Assembly (NCBI GenBank): GCA_035565615.1
Contig: DATMSB010000060.1
Span: 1 to 24,278 of the forward strand
Origin: Vulgatibacter sp035565615
Lineage (GTDB): Bacteria > Myxococcota > Myxococcia > Myxococcales > Vulgatibacteraceae
Length of the DNA: 24,278 nucleotides
Direction: 5' to 3'
The position numbers and the translations under genes are program-made. The notes below the pieces were generated by a model that had not been told where the DNA came from, made no database searches, and saw only the letters and a program-made list of their open reading frames with translations. This document shows, in pieces, positions 1 to 6,941 of this stretch. Within the stretch, counting starts at the first letter, position 1. Each line of letters begins with the position of its first letter.

Positions 1-2312
1 GCGGCGCGAAGCGGCGTCATCCAGCCGGCGAGCGACACCGAGACGGCGAGAAGGTTGTAGGTCACCGCCACGGCGATCAGCCGCACGACGACCTTGCGAA
101 GGAGCCGGGAGGTCTCGAGCGCCTCCCGCAGGCCGGCGATCCCCTCGCCGAGGAGGAAGAAGTCCGACTTGCCGGGCAGCACCGGGCGGTCGACGGCGGG
201 CGTGCCGGCGCATGCGGCCTTCTCGAAGGCCAGGCTGTCGTTCACGCCGTCGCCCAGGTAGAGCGTGTCGTGGTCGTCGAGGCCCTCGACGATGCGCGCC
301 TTGCCCTCCGGCGTGAGCTCGCCGAGGGCCCGCGCCGGATCGATCCCAAGGCGCTCCGCCAGGGCCTCGACCCGGGGCGAGGCGTCGCCGGAGAGGAGCC
401 ACACCTCGAGGCCGTTGCGCTCGAGCGCGGCGATCTCCCGGCGGGCGTCGGCGCGCACCGTCTCCTCCGTGCGGAAGGTCGCAAGGGGCTCGCCGTCGAT
501 CGAGAGGACGGTCGCCGCGGGTCCACCCGCGCGGGCGGCCCACGACGCCTTGCCCAGCCGGTAGGTCTTCCCGTCCCGCCGCAGCTCGAGGCCCAGCCCG
601 GGGTGCTCGTCCACCACCGCGTCCGCCGAGAAGCGCGCGCCGGCGCGGGAGAGGACGGCCGCGATGCAGCGGCTCACCGGGTGGTTGCTCCGCGAGGCCA
701 TGTCGAAGGCGGCGTCCCGGGCCTCGGGTGAGAGGGAGTGGACGATCGCCGGATCGACGAGCTGGAGGCGCCCCAGGGTGAGGGTGCCGGTCTTGTCGAA
801 GAGGAGCCTGCGCACGCGCGGGAGCCGCTCCAGGAACCCCTGCCGCCTCACGAAGACGCCGGCGCGGCGCAGCCTCGCCTGGGCCAGCTCGTGGGCCAGG
901 GGGATGGCGATGCCGAGGGCACACGGGCACGTGACCACCAGGAGCGCCGCGGTCACCTCCAGGGCGCGCTTCGGATCGACCGGCCACCAGATTCCGAGCC
1001 CCAGGGCCGCGATGGCGAGGACCGCCACCACGTAGATCCGCGCGAGCGAATCCCAGAACCGCGCGTGGGGAGGCCGGTGCTCGAGGTCGGCGCGGGTGGT
1101 GGTGCGCAGGAGCGCCGGCAGCGGGGACTCCTCGAAGTCCTGGGTGGCGAGGAGCATCGCGGCCCTCGACCCCGCGTTGAACGATCCGGCGGGGACCTTC
1201 TCCCCCACCCCGACCTCGCGGACCTCCGCCTCCCCCGTGATCCAATCGGTGGAGAAGGCGCCGGCCTGAAGCGACTGCGCGTCCACGGGGACGAGATCCC
1301 CCGGCGCCGCCACGAGGTGATCGCCCTTGCGGATGGAGGGCGCCGCCACGGTGACCAGCTCGCCCCCCTCGCGCCGCCGCACCAGGATGCCGTCGGCGCC
1401 GGCCTCCTCGAGGAGGTAGCGCCGGTTGTGGTCGAGCACCCGCTGCTGCAGCCAGCGGCCCACGAGCATGAGGGTGACGAAGACGTTGAGGGTGTCGAAG
1501 TAGAAGAGGGCCTCGTCGCCTCGGGCCTGGATGAGCGAGGTGACGTAGACGAGGACGATGCCCAGGGCGATGGGCAGGTCGAGGTGGAGCACGCCTCGCT
1601 TGATCGAGTGCCACGACGCCTTGAAGAAGGGCCAGCCACCCACCACCACCACGGCGGTGGAGAGCCAGACGGAGAGCTCGGTGAAGAGGCGGAAGAGCCG
1701 GTCCTCAGCCCCCAGGCCCAGGTAGAACGCGACCGAGAAGATCATCACGTTCATGGCGATGGCGGCCGTGACCCCGAGGCGCAGGAGGAGCGAACGGGAC
1801 GCGCCGTCGGCCTTCTTGCGGCTGGGGCCGAAGAGGTAGCCGAAGCGCTCCACCTCCTCGAGGAAGGCGCGGGGATCGAAGCGGCCCCGCCGCCAGGTGA
1901 GGCGGACCTTGCCGAGGGCCGGGTTCACGAGGAGCCCGGCGCCCCCCTCCCTGCGGCGGAAGAGCTCGTCCATCAGCCAGACGCAGGCGGCGCAGTGGAT
2001 CCCCTGGACGTCCAGATCGAGGGCGCAGATCTCGGCGCCGCCCTCCTCGCTCCTGCGCAGGAGCGGATCGAGCCAGGCGAAGCTGCGCTCGCCGCGCGGC
2101 TCGGCGACCGGCATCGTCCCACCGCCGGCCAGGTCGTAGTAGCGCTCGAGCCCCTGCTCGTGGAGGAGGGAGAAGACGGCGCTGCATCCGTTACAACAGA
2201 AACCATCCAGGATGGAGCCGGCCGGGATCGGGCCGCGGCAGTGGCGGCAGCGCGCGTGCTCCTCGCGGGTGCGGGCGGGAATCGTCTCGGGGGCCGTGGC
2301 GATCGCGTCCAT
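1..2312 (-). CDS. ccoI: Copper-exporting P-type ATPase, CcoI/FixI type (3' end cut by window edge)
   Basis: This is a P1B ATPase that moves Cu(I) across the inner membrane; the CcoI/FixI branch supplies copper for cbb3-type cytochrome oxidase assembly. The 770 visible residues show an N-terminal cysteine cluster (C22xxC25, C39-C40, C43), a heavy-metal-associated domain with CAAC at 107-110, four membrane helices (about 171-290), the TGE actuator loop, the CPC metal motif at 462-464, phosphorylation motif DKTGT at D506, the SNHP nucleotide-binding motif and GDGVND at 687-692. The Tyr-Asn pair typical of helix 7 in copper pumps is present (TYNLL); helix 8 lies beyond the edge. The extra N-terminal cysteine domain and the CPC motif favour CcoI over CopA. 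The ATG at 2310-2312 has no clear Shine-Dalgarno, so the start is only moderately sure. The gene diverges from the TauE/SafE-like gene; ccoS or other cbb3 genes would be expected to the left, which is inference. Confidence 0.9.
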   Translation of the reverse strand, partial: MDAIATAPETIPARTREEHARCRHCRGPIPAGSILDGFCCNGCSAVFSLLHEQGLERYYDLAGGGTMPVAEPRGERSFAWLDPLLRRSEEGGAEICALDLDVQGIHCAACVWLMDELFRRREGGAGLLVNPALGKVRLTWRRGRFDPRAFLEEVERFGYLFGPSRKKADGASRSLLLRLGVTAAIAMNVMIFSVAFYLGLGAEDRLFRLFTELSVWLSTAVVVVGGWPFFKASWHSIKRGVLHLDLPIALGIVLVYVTSLIQARGDEALFYFDTLNVFVTLMLVGRWLQQRVLDHNRRYLLEEAGADGILVRRREGGELVTVAAPSIRKGDHLVAAPGDLVPVDAQSLQAGAFSTDWITGEAEVREVGVGEKVPAGSFNAGSRAAMLLATQDFEESPLPALLRTTTRADLEHRPPHARFWDSLARIYVVAVLAIAALGLGIWWPVDPKRALEVTAALLVVTCPCALGIAIPLAHELAQARLRRAGVFVRRQGFLERLPRVRRLLFDKTGTLTLGRLQLVDPAIVHSLSPEARDAAFDMASRSNHPVSRCIAAVLSRAGARFSADAVVDEHPGLGLELRRDGKTYRLGKASWAARAGGPAATVLSIDGEPLATFRTEETVRADARREIAALERNGLEVWLLSGDASPRVEALAERLGIDPARALGELTPEGKARIVEGLDDHDTLYLGDGVNDSLAFEKAACAGTPAVDRPVLPGKSDFFLLGEGIAGLREALETSRLLRKVVVRLIAVAVTYNLLAVSVSLAGWMTPLRA

Positions 2313-2328
2313 TCGCCGCGACGCGATT

Positions 2329-2343
2329 GCGAAGGCCGTGCCG
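2329..2343 (-). promoter_or_regulatory. Possible sigma-54 -24/-12 element facing the copper ATPase
   Basis: On the minus strand this reads CGGCAC-GGCCT-TCGC, with 8 of the 10 fixed positions of TGGCAC-N5-TTGC and exact GG-N10-GC spacing. A start about 12 nt after the GC would leave only about 5 nt before the chosen ATG. Either the transcript is nearly leaderless or the true start codon is further in, or the match is chance. Confidence 0.3.
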
Positions 2344-2373
2344 CCGCCCGGCCGCGCAGCGCCCGCCGCGTCG

Positions 2374-2385
2374 ATCCCGCGGGAT
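2374..2385. promoter_or_regulatory. 12-bp perfect palindrome in the divergent spacer
   Basis: ATCCCGCGGGAT is its own reverse complement and lies between the two divergent genes and between the two sigma-54-like elements. The position fits an operator for a dimeric regulator shared by both genes, but no family is recognised and GC-rich palindromes are common in such DNA. Confidence 0.3.
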
Positions 2386-2403
2386 AATCCGCGCTTTCCC
2401 GCA

Positions 2404-2418
2404 TGGCACGGGGGTTGC
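2404..2418 (+). promoter_or_regulatory. Probable sigma-54 -24/-12 element facing the TauE/SafE-like gene
   Basis: The bases TGGCAC-GGGGG-TTGC match all ten fixed positions of the sigma-54 consensus TGGCAC-N5-TTGC. The predicted start of transcription, about 12 nt after the GC, falls at about 2430, so the mRNA would begin just before the ATG at 2432. That is odd, because a ribosome-binding site would then be missing from the transcript. Confidence 0.45.
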
Positions 2419-2431
2419 GACGATCGGGGGT

Positions 2432-3145
2432 ATGGACTGGTTCTCGCCCGAGGTGCAGGCTGCCCTCGACAATCCTGCCGCAGCGATCGGCTTTGGTGCC
2501 GCGGCGATCGTGGGCATCGCCAGCAGCGTCCACTGCTTCGCGATGTGCGGCCCCCTGGCGTGCTCGGGTCTCGTGACGTTACGTGACCGAGACCCACACA
2601 CGAGGCGCATGGCGGTCTGGGCCTACCAGCTCGGCAGGCTCTCCGCCTACACCGCGGTGGGCCTCCTGCTCGGGGCGGCGGGGGCTGGGATCTCGTTGGC
2701 CATCTCCCGATCGATCCAGCCGTACCTGCCCTGGGCGATGGCGGCCACCCTCGTGATCGTGGCCCTCGATCTCGGCAAGAAATTCCCGGCGGTCCCGGGG
2801 GTCGGCCGGGTGGTCCGGGCGCTGGGTCGGCCCCTCGCCCGGCTCTCGCCGGTGGCCCGCTCGGGCGCCATGGGGGCGATCACGCCGCTGTTGCCCTGCG
2901 GCCTCCTCTACGGGATCTCGGCGGCCGCCCTCGCCACCGGATCGGCCACCGGGGGTGCGCTGGTGATGGGAGGGTTCGCCCTGGGGAGCGGCCCGGCGCT
3001 GCTGCTCGCCCAGGCGGGGATGGGGCGGCGGCTCCCCGGCGCCGCGCGGATCCTGGTGCAGCGGGGAATTCCACTCGCCGCCGCGGCGATCTTGGTCTAT
3101 CGGGCGGTGAGCGCCGGCGGGGTCGACGGAGCCTCGTGCCACTAG
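2432..3145 (+). CDS. TauE/SafE-like membrane protein (cbb3 oxidase-associated type)
   Basis: A 237-residue integral membrane protein of the COG2836-type 'sulfite exporter TauE/SafE' group, whose members are often encoded beside ccoGHIS copper and cbb3 oxidase assembly genes. The marker motif is HCxxMCGP near residues 34-41 (VHCFAMCGPL) in the first membrane segment, and a PCG motif (LLPCGLLYG) sits near residue 155. About six hydrophobic segments can be seen. Despite the family name, sulfite export is not supported here; a role in copper or cytochrome maturation is inferred from the cysteine motif and from the divergent copper ATPase. The ATG at 2432 follows a G-run (GGGGG) that may serve as a weak ribosome site; the open frame upstream of it is low-complexity Arg/Pro and was not included. 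Confidence 0.8.
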   Translation: MDWFSPEVQAALDNPAAAIGFGAAAIVGIASSVHCFAMCGPLACSGLVTLRDRDPHTRRMAVWAYQLGRLSAYTAVGLLLGAAGAGISLAISRSIQPYLPWAMAATLVIVALDLGKKFPAVPGVGRVVRALGRPLARLSPVARSGAMGAITPLLPCGLLYGISAAALATGSATGGALVMGGFALGSGPALLLAQAGMGRRLPGAARILVQRGIPLAAAAILVYRAVSAGGVDGASCH

Positions 3146-3162
3146 CCTCGGAGCCCGGGTTC

Positions 3163-3180
3163 GCCCGCCCTCGGGCGGGC
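3163..3180 (+). terminator. GC hairpin after the TauE/SafE-like gene
   Basis: GCCCGCCC and GGGCGGGC form a perfect inverted repeat separated by two bases (or a 7-bp stem with a CTCG loop), 17 nt after the stop codon. There is no T-run behind it, so it may only attenuate or stabilise the mRNA rather than terminate. Confidence 0.35.
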
Positions 3181-3220
3181 CATCGGCCCGGGGAAACGCA
3201 TTCGGATCGCCCGAGGGGGC

Positions 3221-3227
3221 GGAGGAG
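3221..3227 (+). promoter_or_regulatory. Shine-Dalgarno that fixes the TTG start of the haemoglobin gene
   Basis: GGAGGAG lies exactly 7 nt before the TTG at 3235. The alternative in-frame ATG at 3136 overlaps the upstream gene, lacks such a site and would add an Arg/Pro-rich tail foreign to the family. Confidence 0.75.
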
Positions 3228-3234
3228 TCGTTCC

Positions 3235-3651
3235 TTGTCCACGAAGCCCAAGTGGATCGAGCAGCCGGGCGAGACGCCCTTCGAGCGGCTCGGCGGCGAG
3301 CCGGTGGTCCGCGAGCTGGCGATGCGCTTCTACGACGCCATGGACCGCAGCGAGCGCCCCCTCGCGCACCTGCACCGCCTCGACGACCACGGCCGGGTCC
3401 ACCCGGAGAGCCGGGAGCACTTCGCGCTCTTCCTCTGCTTCTGGCTCGGCGGCCCCGACACCTACCTGCGCGAGCGGGGGCATCCGATGCTCCGGGCCCG
3501 GCACGCGCCCTTCCCGGTGGACGACGCCATGCGCGACGCGTGGCTGCGGGCCATGACCACGGCGATGGACGAGATGGGGATCGACGGCGAGGTCCGCGCC
3601 TTCCTCGACGCGCGCTTCACCCACGTGGCGAACTTTCTCCGCAACGTCTGA
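3235..3651 (+). CDS. Group II truncated haemoglobin
   Basis: A 138-residue haem protein of the truncated haemoglobin O class, a normal length for this group. Recognisable features are Tyr33 at helix position B10 (RFYDAM), the WLGGP stretch at 70-74, the GHPMLRARHAPF block with proximal haem-ligand His90, and Trp103 at G8 (RDAWLRAM), the hallmark of groups II and III. Group II proteins bind oxygen tightly and are linked to oxygen chemistry, NO or redox protection; the role here is not shown by the sequence. The TTG start is chosen because of the ideal GGAGGAG site 7 nt upstream. It lies 89 nt after the TauE/SafE-like gene in the same orientation, so co-transcription is possible if the intervening hairpin does not terminate. 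Placement beside copper and oxidase assembly genes fits a low-oxygen theme (inference). Confidence 0.9.
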   Translation: MSTKPKWIEQPGETPFERLGGEPVVRELAMRFYDAMDRSERPLAHLHRLDDHGRVHPESREHFALFLCFWLGGPDTYLRERGHPMLRARHAPFPVDDAMRDAWLRAMTTAMDEMGIDGEVRAFLDARFTHVANFLRNV

Positions 3652-3658
3652 AATTCCG

Positions 3659-3695
3659 CCTTCTCCACCCGCACGGCGTGGGGACGGGGAGAAGG
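3659..3695 (+). terminator. Hairpin after the haemoglobin gene
   Basis: CCTTCTCC (3659-3666) and GGAGAAGG (3688-3695) are perfect inverted repeats starting 8 nt after the stop codon, and the 21-nt interior can fold further (CAC/GTG and CCC/GGG pairs). No T-run follows, as is common in very GC-rich genomes. Confidence 0.4.
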
Positions 3696-3714
3696 GCTCG
3701 TGGCTGGAGACCGG

Positions 3715-3729
3715 TGGCCGGGCCCTTGC
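3715..3729 (+). promoter_or_regulatory. Possible sigma-54 -24/-12 element for the beta-propeller lipoprotein
   Basis: TGGCCG-GGCCC-TTGC keeps TGGC, TTGC and the exact GG-N10-GC spacing (8 of 10 fixed positions). A start near 3741 would give a leader of about 60 nt with a good ribosome site (GAAGGGGG near 3789-3796) before the ATG at 3803, a more ordinary geometry than the two elements near 2400. Confidence 0.35.
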
Positions 3730-3802
3730 CCCGGGGGGCGTACAGGACCGAGAATGTGGGCCAACTCCGCTGCCGCGGCTCACGCGGCGAAGGGGGTTCC
3801 AC

Positions 3803-6800
3803 ATGTCGGCTCGTCCCCGCCTCCTGGCCTGCCTCTCCCTCGTCTTCCTTCCGCTCGCCGCCTGTGACGCTCCGTCGTCCCGGGGCCCCACCATCGGCGA
3901 GCCGGTGCCGGGGGATACGCGCTTCGTCTCCGCCGACCCGGCGAACGAGTCCGGCGGCGGCAGCCGCTCCGCGGGCGCGGAAGGGGCGCCCCCCGTCGAC
4001 GAGTCCAACGACGGCGGCGAGAATCGCACGGTCGAGGAGGGGGACATCTACCGCCCGATGGCCGGAGGGCTCCTCCTCAACCTGAGCCCGTACCGGGGCC
4101 TGCAGGTGATCGACCTCTCGGATCTGCAGGCGCCGCGCATCCTCTCGCGCCTCGAGATCGCCGGCACGCCGGTGGAGCTGTACGTCAGCGGCGATCGCGC
4201 CCTGGTGCTCCTCAACGACTGGGTCGGCTACTCCGGGAGCCGGTGGTCGTCGGCGGTGTCGAGGGAGAGCGGCGGCGTGGTGCTCTCGGTCGACCTCTCC
4301 GATCCCGCCGCACCGACGGTGATCGACAAGGAGGTGGTGAAGGGCTGGATCTACCGCAGCCGCCTCGCCAAGGGCGGCGGTCAGGAGGCCCTCTACGTCG
4401 TCTCGCAGGACTGGGGGATGGTGGAGACGCCGGCCGGCGGATCGCAGTGGACGACCAACACCGTGGTCCAGAGCCTCCACGTGGCCGACGACGGCGACCT
4501 CACCCCGCAGACGCGGCTCGACCTGGGCGGGTGGATCGCCGACATCCAGGCCACGCCGGAGGCGCTGCTCGTCGCCCGGAACGAGTGGGGCGCCGGCGGG
4601 ACCACGAGCCTCGTCTCCCTGGTCGACATCTCCCGTCCGGACGGCGTGATGATCGAGGGCGACGAGGTGCAGGTCCCGGGGGTCGTGGCGAGCCAGTTCA
4701 ACATGGACCTCCACCAGGGGATCCTGCGGGTGGTGTCGGGCCGGACGTGGAGCGGGACCGTCGCCAACACCCTCCAGACCTTCGACGCGTCCGATCCGCT
4801 CCACCTCGTGCCGATCGACTCGAAGACCTTCGGGCCGGGGGAGTCCCTCTTCGCCACCCTCTTCCTGGGCAACTCGGCCTTCTTCGTCACCTACGAGCGC
4901 GTCGATCCCTTCCACGCCTTCGAGATCACCGACGAGGGCATCGCCAACGAGAAGTCCCAGTTCGTCGTGTCCGGATGGAACGACTTCTTCCGGCCCGTCT
5001 TCGGCGGGACGCGGCTCGTCGGCATCGGCATCGACGACGCCGACGGGCGAAAGCTGGCGGTGAGCCTCTACGACATCACCGACCTGGAGAACCCGAACCC
5101 CCTGGTGCAGCGGGCCCAGATCGATCTCGACTGGGGCTGGTCCGAGGCGAACTGGGATCATCGGGCGTTCTCGGTGGTCGAGGGGGCCGTGTCGGTCGCC
5201 GGCGCCGGGGGCGTCGAGACGGGCCTGGTGCTCCTGCCCTTCACCGGCTGGGATCAGGGGACCTCGACCTCGCAGGCCGGCGTGCAGATCTTCACCTTCG
5301 GCCCGAACGGCATCACCGCCCGCGGCCGGATGGGCCACGGCTCCCCGGTGCGCCGCAGCTTCCTGGTGGGGGAGTCCGCCGCCGGCAACCTCTCCAACCT
5401 GGAGCTGAGCCTCTTTTCTACGGCGGATCCGGAGGCGCCCGTCGAGCTGGGCAGGCTCCCCCTCGCGCCTTGGTACGGCGACGTCCACTTCTTCGACGGG
5501 TACGCGGTGCGCCTGCGGTCCGCCTCCGATCCGTGGAGCTACTACCGGTCGACGCCGTTGCCGGATCGGGTGGAGGTCGTCGCGCGCGGCGACAGCGCCG
5601 ACTCCGGCCCCGCCGTCGCCTCCTTCGACGTGCCTGCGGGATCGCTGCTGCGCAAGGTGGGCACCCTCCTGGTCGCCTACTCGACGAACGTCGTGGACTG
5701 GTCGACGGAGCCCTCCCGCGCACAGACCTCGATCACCTCCTTCGATCTCTCCGACCCCCGCCACCCCAGGGAGCTGGGCACGCTGGTCACCGAGGCGATC
5801 CCCTACTCGAGCGGCGGGTGGGCCTACTACGACTGCTTCGACTGCCGCTACGCCTATGGCTGGGGCTCGATCGGCGACGTCTACCCCGTGGGCACCGACA
5901 CCCTGGCCTTCGTCGTGCGCACGCCTCGGGAGCGCCTCCTCGGGACCGCCCAGGTCTGCCACCAGCAGGCCGAGCGGCGCTCGTGCTGGGACACCACCGG
6001 CTCCTGCACCTCGACGGAGGGCCTGAGGATCTGCACCACCATCGACGGCTCCACCACCTGCGAGGGCTCCTTCCGCAGTTGCGACTACCTCGACGGCGTG
6101 CGGCAGTCCTGCACCGAGGTGGATCCCTACACGGTGGGATACGCCGAGACCTGCCAACAGCGGGAGCTGCGCCGCTTCTGGACCAGCTACGACGTGCACG
6201 CCGTGGAGATCCCCCGGGAGGGCCCGCCGCGGCTGGGAGGCGTCGCCGGCCTCCCCGCCTCGGACGAGGCGGTGGCGGTGATCCCCGCCGACGGCGCCCT
6301 GTGGCTCTCCGTGAAGCGTCCCTACACGATCCAGGGGGACACGCGGCCCTACGCCCAGCACTTCGCCCGCAGGATCGAAGGCGAGCGCGGCAAGCTGCTC
6401 GTCGGCGCCGCCGTCAACGTGCCGGGGCCACTGCTCCAGGCCGAAGGGAGCACGCTCTTCACCCGCCACTACCTCTGGTCCGGCTCGACCTCGGAGGCTG
6501 CGGTGGCGAGGGTGCGGCTGGCCGGCGACCTCGCGACCCTCGACGGCTACCGGCGCTTCGCCGGCCAGGCGGTGCACGGGATGCGCCTCGACGGAGCGGG
6601 GCACCTGCTGGTGAGCCACCGGGCGCTCGACTGGTCGGGGGCGCAGCACCTGTCGATCCTCGACGCGGCGTCGCCCGACTTCGCGCCCCTCTCGAACGTC
6701 GAGGTGGACGACTGGGCGACGCTGGGGAACGCCACCGCCGGGCGGGCGCTCTTCCAGGTGCCGGGCGGCGTCCTCGTCTTCAACCTGGACGATCCCGCGC

Positions 6801-6934
6801 TTCCCTACCCCCAGGCGTACTTCCCGCTGAACGGCTGGCCCCGGGACCTGCGGATCGAGGGCCGGAAGCTCGTGATCCCCGCGGGTCCCTTCGGGATCTA
6901 CGAGCTCGACCTCGACCGGGACAACCTCCCCTAG
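3803..6934 (+). CDS. Large secreted lipoprotein with C-terminal beta-propeller type repeats
   Basis: A 1043-residue exported protein. The first 21 residues form a lipoprotein signal ending in LPLAAC, so Cys21 would be lipidated; Asp22 follows it. Residues 22-80 are a Gly/Ser/Glu-rich linker. The rest resembles the secreted beta-propeller family (Beta_propel/COG4880-like): blades recur as a hydrophobic strand followed by D-[LI]-[ST]-D/P-xx-P and a second strand, for example VIDLSDLQAP, SVDLSDPAAP, LYDITDLENP, SFDLSDPRHP. A cysteine-rich insert holds Cys678, Cys681 and eight more between 719 and 784, an even number suited to disulfides outside the cytoplasm. The start has a GAAGGGGG site about 6 nt upstream. 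It appears monocistronic, between a hairpin and the convergent lon. Substrate or partner is unknown; surface binding or scaffolding is inference. Confidence 0.85.
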   Translation: MSARPRLLACLSLVFLPLAACDAPSSRGPTIGEPVPGDTRFVSADPANESGGGSRSAGAEGAPPVDESNDGGENRTVEEGDIYRPMAGGLLLNLSPYRGLQVIDLSDLQAPRILSRLEIAGTPVELYVSGDRALVLLNDWVGYSGSRWSSAVSRESGGVVLSVDLSDPAAPTVIDKEVVKGWIYRSRLAKGGGQEALYVVSQDWGMVETPAGGSQWTTNTVVQSLHVADDGDLTPQTRLDLGGWIADIQATPEALLVARNEWGAGGTTSLVSLVDISRPDGVMIEGDEVQVPGVVASQFNMDLHQGILRVVSGRTWSGTVANTLQTFDASDPLHLVPIDSKTFGPGESLFATLFLGNSAFFVTYERVDPFHAFEITDEGIANEKSQFVVSGWNDFFRPVFGGTRLVGIGIDDADGRKLAVSLYDITDLENPNPLVQRAQIDLDWGWSEANWDHRAFSVVEGAVSVAGAGGVETGLVLLPFTGWDQGTSTSQAGVQIFTFGPNGITARGRMGHGSPVRRSFLVGESAAGNLSNLELSLFSTADPEAPVELGRLPLAPWYGDVHFFDGYAVRLRSASDPWSYYRSTPLPDRVEVVARGDSADSGPAVASFDVPAGSLLRKVGTLLVAYSTNVVDWSTEPSRAQTSITSFDLSDPRHPRELGTLVTEAIPYSSGGWAYYDCFDCRYAYGWGSIGDVYPVGTDTLAFVVRTPRERLLGTAQVCHQQAERRSCWDTTGSCTSTEGLRICTTIDGSTTCEGSFRSCDYLDGVRQSCTEVDPYTVGYAETCQQRELRRFWTSYDVHAVEIPREGPPRLGGVAGLPASDEAVAVIPADGALWLSVKRPYTIQGDTRPYAQHFARRIEGERGKLLVGAAVNVPGPLLQAEGSTLFTRHYLWSGSTSEAAVARVRLAGDLATLDGYRRFAGQAVHGMRLDGAGHLLVSHRALDWSGAQHLSILDAASPDFAPLSNVEVDDWATLGNATAGRALFQVPGGVLVFNLDDPALPYPQAYFPLNGWPRDLRIEGRKLVIPAGPFGIYELDLDRDNLP

Positions 6935-6941
6935 GCGTCCC

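Noticed and set aside
3136..3234. ATG start at 3136 for the haemoglobin
   Set aside because: It overlaps the preceding gene and adds an Arg/Pro tail; the TTG at 3235 has an ideal ribosome site and gives the normal family length.
3617..6649. Antisense open frame of 1010 codons opposite the propeller lipoprotein
   Set aside because: It is a high-GC shadow: composition is Arg/Gly/Ala/His-rich without domains, while the sense strand encodes a signal peptide, lipobox and propeller repeats.
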